Source of the DNA: Flavobacterium coralii
Lineage (GTDB): Bacteria; Bacteroidota; Bacteroidia; Flavobacteriales; Flavobacteriaceae
Assembly: GCF_019891545.1 (NCBI RefSeq)
Contig: NZ_JAHDIU010000004.1
Location: 310,001 to 374,000, forward strand
Reading direction: 5' to 3'
DNA: 64,000 nucleotides
The position numbers were made by a program, and so were the translations under genes. This document shows positions 26,772-33,469 of the stretch, in pieces. Each line of letters opens with the position of its first letter. Position 1 is the stretch's first letter. Below the pieces are notes generated by a model. That model was not told where the DNA came from, ran no database searches, and was given only the letters and a program-made list of their open reading frames with translations.

Positions 26772-28001
26772 ATGCTTTTTCTTTACAACCTGCTTACTTA
26801 TGCCGCTATGGGCGCAATAAAAATAATTGCACTTTTCAGCCCCAAGATAAAACTGTTCGTTAACGGGCGAAAGCCTGTGTTTGAGATACTAAAGCAAAAA
26901 ATTAGCCCCAACGATAAGGTTATATGGTTTCATGCCGCATCTTTGGGCGAGTTTGAACAGGGGTTACCGGTTATGGAACGCATCCGCGAAAGGCACCCGC
27001 AGCACAAAATACTGCTCACTTTTTTTTCGCCGTCGGGATATGAGGTGCGTAAAAATACCCCCGCAGCCGATGTGGTGGTTTACCTGCCGATGGACACAAA
27101 AGCCAACGCCGAAAGGTTTATACAACTGGCGCACCCCGATATGGTGTTCTTTATTAAATATGAATTCTGGCCCAACTACCTGAATGCAGTAAGGAAGCGT
27201 AATAGCGAAGCCTACCTTATTTCGGGGCTGTTTCGCGAAAAGCAGGTATTCTTTAAATGGTATGGCGGGTTTTACCGCGAGGCGCTAAAAGCGTTCCGGC
27301 ATTTTTTTGTACAGTACGAAAGCTCTAAGCAATTGCTGCATAACATAGGCTTTACCAATGTAACCGTTAGCGGCGATACCCGCTACGACCGCGTGAGTAA
27401 AATACTGGAACGCGACAACAGCCTGCCTTTTATAGAGCAGTTCATCAACGGAAAAACAACGTTGGTATTCGGTAGCTCGTGGCCTAAGGGCGAGGCAATG
27501 TTTACAGGGTTCATTAACAAGTCAGCAGATATAAAATGTATTATTGCCCCGCACACAGTAGGCGAAAGCCATATAGCCGAACTAAAAAGCAGCATTACCA
27601 AAAAAACGGTACTGTTCTCTGAAATGGAAGGCAAAGACCTTTCAGCTTATGAAGTTTTTATTGTAGATACCATTGGCATACTGGGCAAAATATACAGCTA
27701 TGCCGATGCGGCCTATGTGGGCGGCGGCTTTGGCACCGCGGGGCTGCACAATATACTGGAGCCTGCCGCTTTTGGCGTGCCCATTGTTATCGGCCCCAAC
27801 CACGGGCGTTTTCCGGAGGCGGTGGCGCTGGTAAACCTGGGCGGCTGCCTGGTGGTGCACAACAGGGAAGATATGGAAAACACCCTTACCAAACTGGTGT
27901 ATGATGCTGCCTACCGAGCGGAATGCGGCCACATTGCAGGGACTTTTGTACACATGAACCGCGGGGCGGTTGACACTATAATGAACAAAATAGCACAATA
28001 A
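26772..28001 (+). CDS. waaA: 3-deoxy-D-manno-octulosonic acid (Kdo) transferase
   Basis: A 409-residue GT30 enzyme that adds Kdo to lipid A precursor at the inner-membrane surface. An N-terminal hydrophobic anchor is followed by WFHAASLGEFEQG, the family's conserved acceptor loop, and FFIKYEFWPNYL. In the C-terminal domain, YVGGGFGTAGLHNILEPAAFGVPIVIGPN is split over the donor-binding site. Its stop overlaps the next ATG (TAATG), so the downstream acetyltransferase is coupled to it. Confidence 0.95.
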   Translation: MLFLYNLLTYAAMGAIKIIALFSPKIKLFVNGRKPVFEILKQKISPNDKVIWFHAASLGEFEQGLPVMERIRERHPQHKILLTFFSPSGYEVRKNTPAADVVVYLPMDTKANAERFIQLAHPDMVFFIKYEFWPNYLNAVRKRNSEAYLISGLFREKQVFFKWYGGFYREALKAFRHFFVQYESSKQLLHNIGFTNVTVSGDTRYDRVSKILERDNSLPFIEQFINGKTTLVFGSSWPKGEAMFTGFINKSADIKCIIAPHTVGESHIAELKSSITKKTVLFSEMEGKDLSAYEVFIVDTIGILGKIYSYADAAYVGGGFGTAGLHNILEPAAFGVPIVIGPNHGRFPEAVALVNLGGCLVVHNREDMENTLTKLVYDAAYRAECGHIAGTFVHMNRGAVDTIMNKIAQ

Positions 28002-28447
28002 TGGAATATTTTAAGCCGATAGCGCAACAGGATATAGAAGTGGTTACCACCATGATGGAGGAGTTTTACGGCATAGACAACTACCCCATTAACATAGAAA
28101 AGACGAAAAGCCTGCTGAAAGAGTTTATTGTAAACGATGCACTGGGCAGCGGCTGGCTGATACTGCACAACGGGCAGGCTGTAGGCTATGTGATACTGAC
28201 CTTTGTGTTTAGCTTTGAGTATGCCGGGCGCATTGCTATTTTAGATGAACTGTACATCCGTAACGAATGGCGCGGGCTTGGGCTGGGCGGCAACACGCTT
28301 GATTTTATACATGAGCAGGCAAAACAACTGGGCATAAAAATTATTTACCTGGAAATAGAGAACCATAACGAAAAAGCCCGCAACCTGTACCTATCTAAAA
28401 ACTACACCATGCACCACAGGGGTTCAATGAAGTTGGTGGTGAAGTAG
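28001..28447 (+). CDS. GNAT-family N-acetyltransferase
   Basis: A 148-residue acetyltransferase. The acetyl-CoA-binding motif is RNEWRGLGLGGNTL (RxxGxG/A type), preceded by the VGYVILTF and ILDELYI strands and followed by LEIENHNEKARNLYLSKNY, the typical motif B. Substrate unknown. Translationally coupled to waaA. The last 26 codons recur, with 7 base changes, 663 bp downstream as a decayed copy. Confidence 0.9.
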   Translation: MEYFKPIAQQDIEVVTTMMEEFYGIDNYPINIEKTKSLLKEFIVNDALGSGWLILHNGQAVGYVILTFVFSFEYAGRIAILDELYIRNEWRGLGLGGNTLDFIHEQAKQLGIKIIYLEIENHNEKARNLYLSKNYTMHHRGSMKLVVK

Positions 28448-28452
28448 TTATT
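28370..28452 (+). repeat. Direct repeat copy 1 (3' end of the GNAT gene)
   Basis: The 83 bp running through the GNAT stop codon match 29033-29115 with 7 mismatches. The repeats bracket the decayed lipoprotein gene. Confidence 0.85.
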
Positions 28453-28918
28453 TATTCATCAAATGGCTCATCGTATTCATAACTAATAACACCTTCCGTA
28501 ATAATTAGTTCCTCGCCATTTGCATTAATTTTTCCGGAAAAAGTGGCATAGAAACATTCAGACCTATTTACCAGGACGTTGCTTTCAAAATCATCATTAA
28601 CTAACTCATACATACCTGTATGCGCCTCATCAAAATTGCCAAGCTTTAATAGATCTATAACATTGTTCCCTGTTTCTTTATATATCATTTCCAGCCTTAG
28701 CGTACCTTGGGTGCTTCCGTAAAACAATAAAGATAAATCATATTGTCCCGTTCCCCATATAATAGATATTTCCCTCCCTCCGGTGGTAAAGGTTTTTAAT
28801 TCTCCATTAATTTTCATGGAAATGTTAGTAGCACGACAATCCTGAGATGACTCATCGTCTTTTTAACATGAAGAAATAAAGCGGCTGACGCTACAATAAG
28901 GAAGATTAGCTTTTTCAT
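28452..28918 (-). pseudogene. Frameshifted acidic lipoprotein, unknown function
   Basis: The intact downstream frame (28452-28817, 121 aa from an internal ATG) has no signal peptide. An ATG at 28918 begins a perfect lipoprotein signal (MKKLIFLIVASAALF), but that frame closes after 34 residues. The other frame reads on as SSC, a TAA stop, then KDDESSQDC and the body. Restoring one T in the run before TCTTCATGT and changing the TAA would give a typical SSC lipobox followed by an acidic linker. So there are two lesions or a sequencing error. The body is beta-rich with no recognised domain. If translated from the internal ATG the product would be cytoplasmic. Confidence 0.7.
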
Positions 28919-29032
28919 AATTTTTTAGTTAATTAATCAAATAAATAAAATTTTGACTAATTAACCAAGCGTCACGAATAGATTGTTATTGTATATAGGG
29001 CCACAATGTAGAATTGTTTACATTATCCTCAT

Positions 29033-29110
29033 GAAAAAGCCTGCAACCTGTAACTTTCTAAAAACTACACCATGCACCACCGGGGTTCGATGAAGTTGGT
29101 GGTAAAATAG
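29033..29110 (+). pseudogene. Decayed copy of the GNAT 3' end
   Basis: This stretch reads as the last 26 codons of the upstream acetyltransferase. Of 7 base differences five are synonymous, one is Arg to Cys, and one turns Tyr into TAA. The synonymous bias shows the copy came from a gene long kept under selection, not from a fresh local duplication. Nothing upstream of it encodes the rest of the enzyme. Confidence 0.8.
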
Positions 29111-29115
29111 TTATT
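29033..29115 (+). repeat. Direct repeat copy 2
   Basis: Second copy of the 83-bp direct repeat (first at 28370-28452). Confidence 0.85.
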
Positions 29116-29866
29116 CCCCTCCAGCTTTTAGTCTTTTAGCCCCCTCTTCTAACGACACAGCTTTTATTTCTTCCATTTTCGTAATTAATTCTATTGGTCT
29201 ATGTAAAAGACTTGGTCGTTCTGCTACTACTTTCAATTGTTCTTGAGTGAGTACTTGAGCAAAAACAACACTTTCACCATTGATAGTTGCTTTTGCAAAC
29301 AGAAGACTTCCTACAAGTGATGAAAAATTATTAATATTATTGGTAGATTCTATTAGCCTAGCGATTGCTTCTGCTATGTTTAAATCGACTTCGGACTGCA
29401 CCTTATCTACATGTTTCAACTGGAGAGCCCTTTCGACTTGCTCAAGCCTTGAAACCACTTCTTTACTTGTAGCTGCTCGTTTAAACTTCAGCAATGCATT
29501 CTTTATCCAAGACCCAAGGATAGCCGGATCCTCCTTTTCAACTTCAAAATCTAATTTCTCCAATAAATCTAATAGTGTCGAGTAATAAGTATTAGCATGT
29601 TCAACATTATTAGTATCTAGATATATTTTCAGAGGAATATTTTCAGTAGAATTAATTTTCTTAACTTTATCAATATTCCTTTGAATATTCCACTTCCTTT
29701 TTCTGTTATTGTTATCGCCTCCAAAGGTAACTCTGAACTTACTCGGGGGTATTTTACCACCACCGTCAAATGGTTGAATCACTCTCATCTTACCATTAGG
29801 CTTACGTACAATTCTAATAGCACGTGTTGAATTCGAATTTGGTTTTTTAGTTTGGTTTTTTTCCAT
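29111..29866 (-). CDS. Protein of unknown function
   Basis: A 251-residue soluble protein from the ATG at 29866. A start at 29989 would add a hydrophobic stretch and overlap the promoter region of the divergent peptidase, so I prefer the shorter form. The first ~75 residues are basic and Asn/Lys/Arg-rich and probably disordered. Residues ~80-120 read as a strand-helix unit (PLKIYLDTNN, DLLEKLDFEVEKED). The rest is helical with a charged amphipathic region (VSRLEQVERALQLKHVDKVQ) and a conserved-looking end (SLLFAKATINGESVV). I do not recognise a family. It adjoins the decayed GNAT copy and looks like accessory content. Confidence 0.65.
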   Translation of the reverse strand: MEKNQTKKPNSNSTRAIRIVRKPNGKMRVIQPFDGGGKIPPSKFRVTFGGDNNNRKRKWNIQRNIDKVKKINSTENIPLKIYLDTNNVEHANTYYSTLLDLLEKLDFEVEKEDPAILGSWIKNALLKFKRAATSKEVVSRLEQVERALQLKHVDKVQSEVDLNIAEAIARLIESTNNINNFSSLVGSLLFAKATINGESVVFAQVLTQEQLKVVAERPSLLHRPIELITKMEEIKAVSLEEGAKRLKAGGE

Positions 29867-29962
29867 ACTATATTTAATAATGATTAGCATTACAAATATA
29901 TACAAGTACATTACATTTATATTCAGTATTTCTACCTGTTTTCTACCCACCGCAAAAATCCC

Positions 29963-29970
29963 TATCTTGC
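29963..29970 (+). promoter_or_regulatory. Candidate -7 element for the S46 peptidase
   Basis: TATCTTGC resembles TAnnTTTG (last two bases differ) and lies 22 nt before the ATG at 29993. No clear -33 TTG is seen at the right distance. Confidence 0.3.
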
Positions 29971-29992
29971 ACCATAATTTTTTAATCAAACT

Positions 29993-32140
29993 ATGAGAAT
30001 ATTACGATTACTGGCATTATTGCTGCTAACGCTTCCTGCCGTTGCCCAGCAGGGCGGCATGTGGATACCCTCGCTGCTAAAGGGCATGAACGAAAAAGAA
30101 ATGAAAAGCCTGGGCATGAAAATGTCGGCTTCCGATATTTATGATGTAAACAACTCATCCTTAAAAGATGCCGTGCCGCATTTTGACGGTGGCTGCACCA
30201 GCGAGGTAATTTCGCCAAAGGGGCTGCTGCTTACCAACCACCACTGCGGGTATGATGCCATACAAAGCCACTCGACTGTAGAGCACGACTACCTGGCTGA
30301 CGGTTTCTGGGCCATGAGCATGGAAGAAGAGCTGCCCAACCCCGGTATGGAAGTAACCTTTATCGTAAAGATAGAAGATATTACCAACCAGGTGCTGGAG
30401 GGCGTAAGCCTGCTGAAAAGCGAAGAAGAAAAGCAAAAGAAAATCCAGGAAAACATATCAAAGCTCACCAACTCGCTGCCGAAAGAATCGTGGCAGGAAA
30501 ACATGATCCGCACGTTCTATGAGGGCAACCAGTACATGCGCTTTGTAACTGAAACCTTTAAAGACATCCGCCTTGTGGGTGCGCCGCCTTCATCAATAGG
30601 TAAGTTCGGTTCTGATACTGATAACTGGGTATGGCCGCGCCATACGGGCGATTTTTCGCTGTTCCGCATTTATGCCGGTAAAGACAACCGCCCTGCCGAG
30701 TACAGCAAAGACAACGTGCCTTATACACCTAAGCACTACTTCCCTATTTCGCTTGGCGGTGTTAAAGAAGACGATTTTACGCTGGTATTCGGTTACCCGG
30801 GCCGCACGCAGGAATACCTGCCTGCCGTTGCCGTAGAGCAGATTGTAAACGTGCTTAACCCTGCCAAGATAGAAGTGCGTGATGCAGCCCTTAAGGTTGC
30901 CGACAGCTACATGCGCAAAGACAAACAGATAAAAATTCAGTATGCCAGCAAATATGCAAGCATAGCCAACTACTGGAAAAAATGGATAGGCGAAACACAG
31001 GGGCTAAAACAAACCAATGCCGTTGCCGTTAAAAGAGCTTTCGAGAAAGACTTTTTGGCAAGGGCTGCAAAGGCAGGCAAAACTGCCGAATACGGCAACC
31101 TGTTCAACGATTTCGCCAGGCTGTATTCAGAAATTGAGCCTTACCAGCTAAGCCGCGATTATTTTATAGAAGTAGCACTGCGCAATACAGAGCTGCTTAC
31201 CGTAGGCTACAGGCTATACCAGCTTGAGCAGGTGTATAATGCCCGTGGCGAGCAGTCCTTTAACGACCGCAGGAACAATACCGTTGCTTCGCTTGAGGGT
31301 ACTTATAAAGACTTTAGCAAGGTGGTTGACGAGAAAATATTCGAGCAACTGATAGAACTGTATGCTACTAAATCGCCGAAGCAGTTTTTACCGGATGTAT
31401 TAAAGAATAAAGACTATAAAGCACTAACGCAGGAGATATACAGCCAGTCGAAACTGACGAGCTATAATGGCGTAAAGGAACTGCTTCAGGGCGATGCCAA
31501 GCAGGTAATGGAAAAGCTGAACAACGACAAAGGCTACAGCCTGGTAAAAGCTATGGCTACCGCTTTTATAGAGAACGTTAACCCGAAATATGAAGAGTTT
31601 AACCTTGAAATAGCCGCATTGCAGCGCACCTACATGAAAGGCATACTGGAACTAAGCCCGAAAGATGCCCGCATCTTTCCTGATGCCAACAGCACCCTGC
31701 GCGTTACCTATGGCAAGGTAAAAGGCTATGAGCCGAGGGATGCCGTTTACTATGAGCCTGTAACCTATCTTGACGGGGTTATAGAAAAATATGTGCCCGG
31801 CGATTATGAATTTGACGTACCACAAAAGCTTATAGAGCTGTACAACAAAAAAGATTATGGCCAATATGGCGAAAACGGCAAAATGCCCGTGTGCTTTATA
31901 GGGACTAACCACACCACAGGCGGCAACAGCGGCAGCCCTGCAATAGATGCAAAGGGCAATCTTATAGGCCTTAACTTCGACCGTGTTTGGGAAGGCACTA
32001 TGAGCGACATTTATTATGACCCGTTAATTTGCCGTAACATAATGGTTGACATACGCTATGTACTATTTGTGGTAGATAAATATGCGGGTGCAAAAAGGCT
32101 TATCGAAGAGATGAAACTGGTAGATGTAAAGAAAAAATAA
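29993..32140 (+). CDS. S46-family dipeptidyl-peptidase, DPP11-like
   Basis: A 715-residue periplasmic serine exopeptidase. Signal peptide LLALLLLTLPAVA, then the His of the catalytic triad in LTNHHCGYDAI (about residue 84), the conserved WPRHTGDFSLFR, and the Ser in TGGNSGSP (residue 646). The residue 18 positions after this Ser decides specificity in the family: Arg in DPP11 (Asp/Glu at P1), Gly in DPP7 (hydrophobic P1). Here it is Arg664 (NFDRVWEG), so I predict DPP11-type acidic specificity. It supports growth on peptides. An intrinsic terminator follows about 120 bp later. Confidence 0.93.
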   Translation: MRILRLLALLLLTLPAVAQQGGMWIPSLLKGMNEKEMKSLGMKMSASDIYDVNNSSLKDAVPHFDGGCTSEVISPKGLLLTNHHCGYDAIQSHSTVEHDYLADGFWAMSMEEELPNPGMEVTFIVKIEDITNQVLEGVSLLKSEEEKQKKIQENISKLTNSLPKESWQENMIRTFYEGNQYMRFVTETFKDIRLVGAPPSSIGKFGSDTDNWVWPRHTGDFSLFRIYAGKDNRPAEYSKDNVPYTPKHYFPISLGGVKEDDFTLVFGYPGRTQEYLPAVAVEQIVNVLNPAKIEVRDAALKVADSYMRKDKQIKIQYASKYASIANYWKKWIGETQGLKQTNAVAVKRAFEKDFLARAAKAGKTAEYGNLFNDFARLYSEIEPYQLSRDYFIEVALRNTELLTVGYRLYQLEQVYNARGEQSFNDRRNNTVASLEGTYKDFSKVVDEKIFEQLIELYATKSPKQFLPDVLKNKDYKALTQEIYSQSKLTSYNGVKELLQGDAKQVMEKLNNDKGYSLVKAMATAFIENVNPKYEEFNLEIAALQRTYMKGILELSPKDARIFPDANSTLRVTYGKVKGYEPRDAVYYEPVTYLDGVIEKYVPGDYEFDVPQKLIELYNKKDYGQYGENGKMPVCFIGTNHTTGGNSGSPAIDAKGNLIGLNFDRVWEGTMSDIYYDPLICRNIMVDIRYVLFVVDKYAGAKRLIEEMKLVDVKKK

Positions 32141-32263
32141 GCACGTTTTGTAAAGCAGCTAAACTATACTTTTACCCTTATAGCTATCTTTTGGGAAGAT
32201 TTATAATTACAGGCGATAATCCTTGTACAAAAAAAATAGGAAAATACCGAAAATTAAGCACGT

Positions 32264-32295
32264 AATATGCTGAATTTCAGCGTTAGCATATTTTT
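32264..32295 (+). terminator. Probable terminator after the S46 peptidase
   Basis: AATATGCT and AGCATATT form an 8-bp stem around a 13-nt loop and are followed by TTT. The loop overlaps the palindrome GCTGAATTTCAGC, which could form a competing hairpin. Confidence 0.5.
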
Positions 32296-32317
32296 AAAAA
32301 AAAACTGTGGAAATATT

Positions 32318-32345
32318 TTGCGGAATTAAAAAATTTATATCTTTG
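32318..32345 (+). promoter_or_regulatory. Promoter of mini-lipoprotein gene 1
   Basis: TTG at 32318-32320 and TATCTTTG at 32338-32345 are 17 nt apart, a full match to the Bacteroidota -33/-7 pattern. The ATG is 36 nt downstream. Confidence 0.7.
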
Positions 32346-32381
32346 CTCCGAATTAATAATTAACCTTTATAATTTAGTAAG

Positions 32382-32582
32382 ATGAAAAAAGTTGTTTTAA
32401 GCATGGCTCTAATCGCTATGATGAGTGTATCTTTCGTATCATGCAAAGAGAAAGCTGAAGAGGCTCCGGTAGAAGAAACTAACGTAGAAGTTGAGACTCC
32501 AGTTGAAGAAGTTGCTCCAGTTGAGGCTGACACTATGGTTGTTGACACTGTTGCTACTACTGAAGCTCCTGCTGCTCACTAA
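32382..32582 (+). CDS. Acidic mini-lipoprotein 1
   Basis: A 66-residue protein: signal MKKVVLSMALIAMMSVSF, lipobox VSC (Cys21), then a 45-residue tail almost wholly of Glu, Val, Ala, Pro and Thr. It has its own promoter and terminator. The signal part is identical to that of the gene at 32717, and the tails differ. Too small for an enzyme; likely an abundant surface or periplasmic lipoprotein. No function is known to me. Confidence 0.85.
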   Translation: MKKVVLSMALIAMMSVSFVSCKEKAEEAPVEETNVEVETPVEEVAPVEADTMVVDTVATTEAPAAH

Positions 32583-32604
32583 GAGAAACAGTTTAAAAGC
32601 ATTA

Positions 32605-32630
32605 AAAGCTCCGCATAGCGGGGCTTTTTT
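32605..32630 (+). terminator. Terminator of mini-lipoprotein 1
   Basis: AAAGCTCCGC-ATA-GCGGGGCTTT stem-loop (10 bp, one G-T pair) with a T6 tract at 32625-32630. Confidence 0.92.
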
Positions 32631-32673
32631 ATTTATAGATGGTGGCAAAATGTACATGATTACAAAAAGTTTA

Positions 32674-32681
32674 TATCTTTG
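32674..32681 (+). promoter_or_regulatory. -7 element of mini-lipoprotein gene 2
   Basis: TATCTTTG fits TAnnTTTG and sits in the duplicated leader at the same place as in gene 1. The -33 TTG is not conserved in this copy. Confidence 0.6.
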
Positions 32682-32716
32682 TCCTGAATTAATAGTTAAC
32701 CTTAATAATTAGTAAG

Positions 32717-32950
32717 ATGAAAAAAGTTGTTTTAAGCATGGCCCTTATTGCCATGATGAGTGTATCTTTCGTATCATGCAAAGACAAAGCAAACGAGGCT
32801 GAAACTGAAGTAGAAGCTAACGCTGAAGCTGCTACTGACGCTGTTGAAGAAACTGCTGATGAAGCTACTGAAGCTATTGAAGAAACTGCTGACGCGGCTA
32901 AAGACAGCATAGATGCTATTGAAGAAAACCATGAAGGACATTCTCACTAA
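32717..32950 (+). CDS. Acidic mini-lipoprotein 2, tandem paralogue
   Basis: A 77-residue lipoprotein with the same first 21 residues as its upstream neighbour, lipobox VSC, then a longer Glu/Ala/Thr/Asp tail with an internal repeat (EETADEATEAI, EETADAAKDSI) that would make an amphipathic acidic helix, and a His-rich end (EGHSH). The promoter, leader and terminator are also copied from the neighbour, so the whole transcription unit was duplicated and the tail then diverged. The His end could bind metal, but this is a guess. Confidence 0.85.
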   Translation: MKKVVLSMALIAMMSVSFVSCKDKANEAETEVEANAEAATDAVEETADEATEAIEETADAAKDSIDAIEENHEGHSH

Positions 32951-32972
32951 GAGAAACAGTTTAAAATTATCT

Positions 32973-32998
32973 AAAGCTCCGCATAGCGGGGCTTTTTT
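32973..32998. terminator. Terminator of mini-lipoprotein 2
   Basis: The same AAAGCTCCGC-ATA-GCGGGGCTTT hairpin as after gene 1, with a T tract. It touches the hxlR stop on the other strand and may serve both directions, since the stem begins with an A-run. Confidence 0.9.
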
Positions 32999-33350
32999 AT
33001 TTTATCTCATTATTTTTCTTTTCCTCTTCTATAAGTTCCAGCCCGTATTCCCTTATCTGCTCAATAATCACCATCAGTCTCTTGCCTTTCACTGTTAAGG
33101 CATATTCAGTTTTAGGAGGCACAACCGCATATACTTTTCTTGATATAAGCCCGTCAGCCTCAAGCTGCCGCAACTGGGTTGTAAGCATTTTGTCTGATAT
33201 ATGGGGTATGTCTTTGCGCAGTTCTCCGTAGCGCTTTACCTCATTTCGCAAGCGCCATAATATAGGAGCTTTCCATGTACCCCCTATCATCTCCATTACA
33301 AACTGTACCGGGTTATAGTATACTTTCCCTTTATAAATAAAATCAGGCAT
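32997..33350 (-). CDS. HxlR-family transcriptional regulator
   Basis: A 117-residue winged-helix regulator of the HxlR/MarR-like family. Signature residues are MIGGTWKAPILWRL (first helices), RYGELRKDIPHISDKMLTTQLRQLEADGLI split as recognition helix and wing, and PPKTEYALTVKG. It has no Cys at all, so it cannot act as the thiol switch known from YodB/HypR members and probably senses a ligand. It is divergent from the DJ-1/hydrolase fusion gene with a palindrome between them, the usual layout for a local repressor. Confidence 0.92.
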   Translation of the reverse strand: MPDFIYKGKVYYNPVQFVMEMIGGTWKAPILWRLRNEVKRYGELRKDIPHISDKMLTTQLRQLEADGLISRKVYAVVPPKTEYALTVKGKRLMVIIEQIREYGLELIEEEKKNNEIK

Positions 33351-33378
33351 TTGCAGTCATCATTATTTACTAATACTC

Positions 33379-33407
33379 ACCTAAAGGTATGTATTATACT
33401 TTTAGGT
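33379..33407. promoter_or_regulatory. Probable HxlR operator (palindrome)
   Basis: ACCTAAAGGTA and TACTTTTAGGT form an inverted repeat with 11-bp arms, one mismatch and a 7-nt spacer. It starts 29 bp upstream of the hxlR start and ends 63 bp before the divergent gene, fitting a site that controls both. Confidence 0.65.
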
Positions 33408-33469
33408 AAGCAAAATACACCTGAAAAATAAAATAGTAAAATTTGTATTGAAAATAAAACAATACAAAT

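Noticed and set aside
29867-29989. N-terminal extension of the unknown protein with a membrane helix
   Set aside because: It runs into the promoter region of the divergent peptidase and is unlike the basic start that follows the ATG at 29866.
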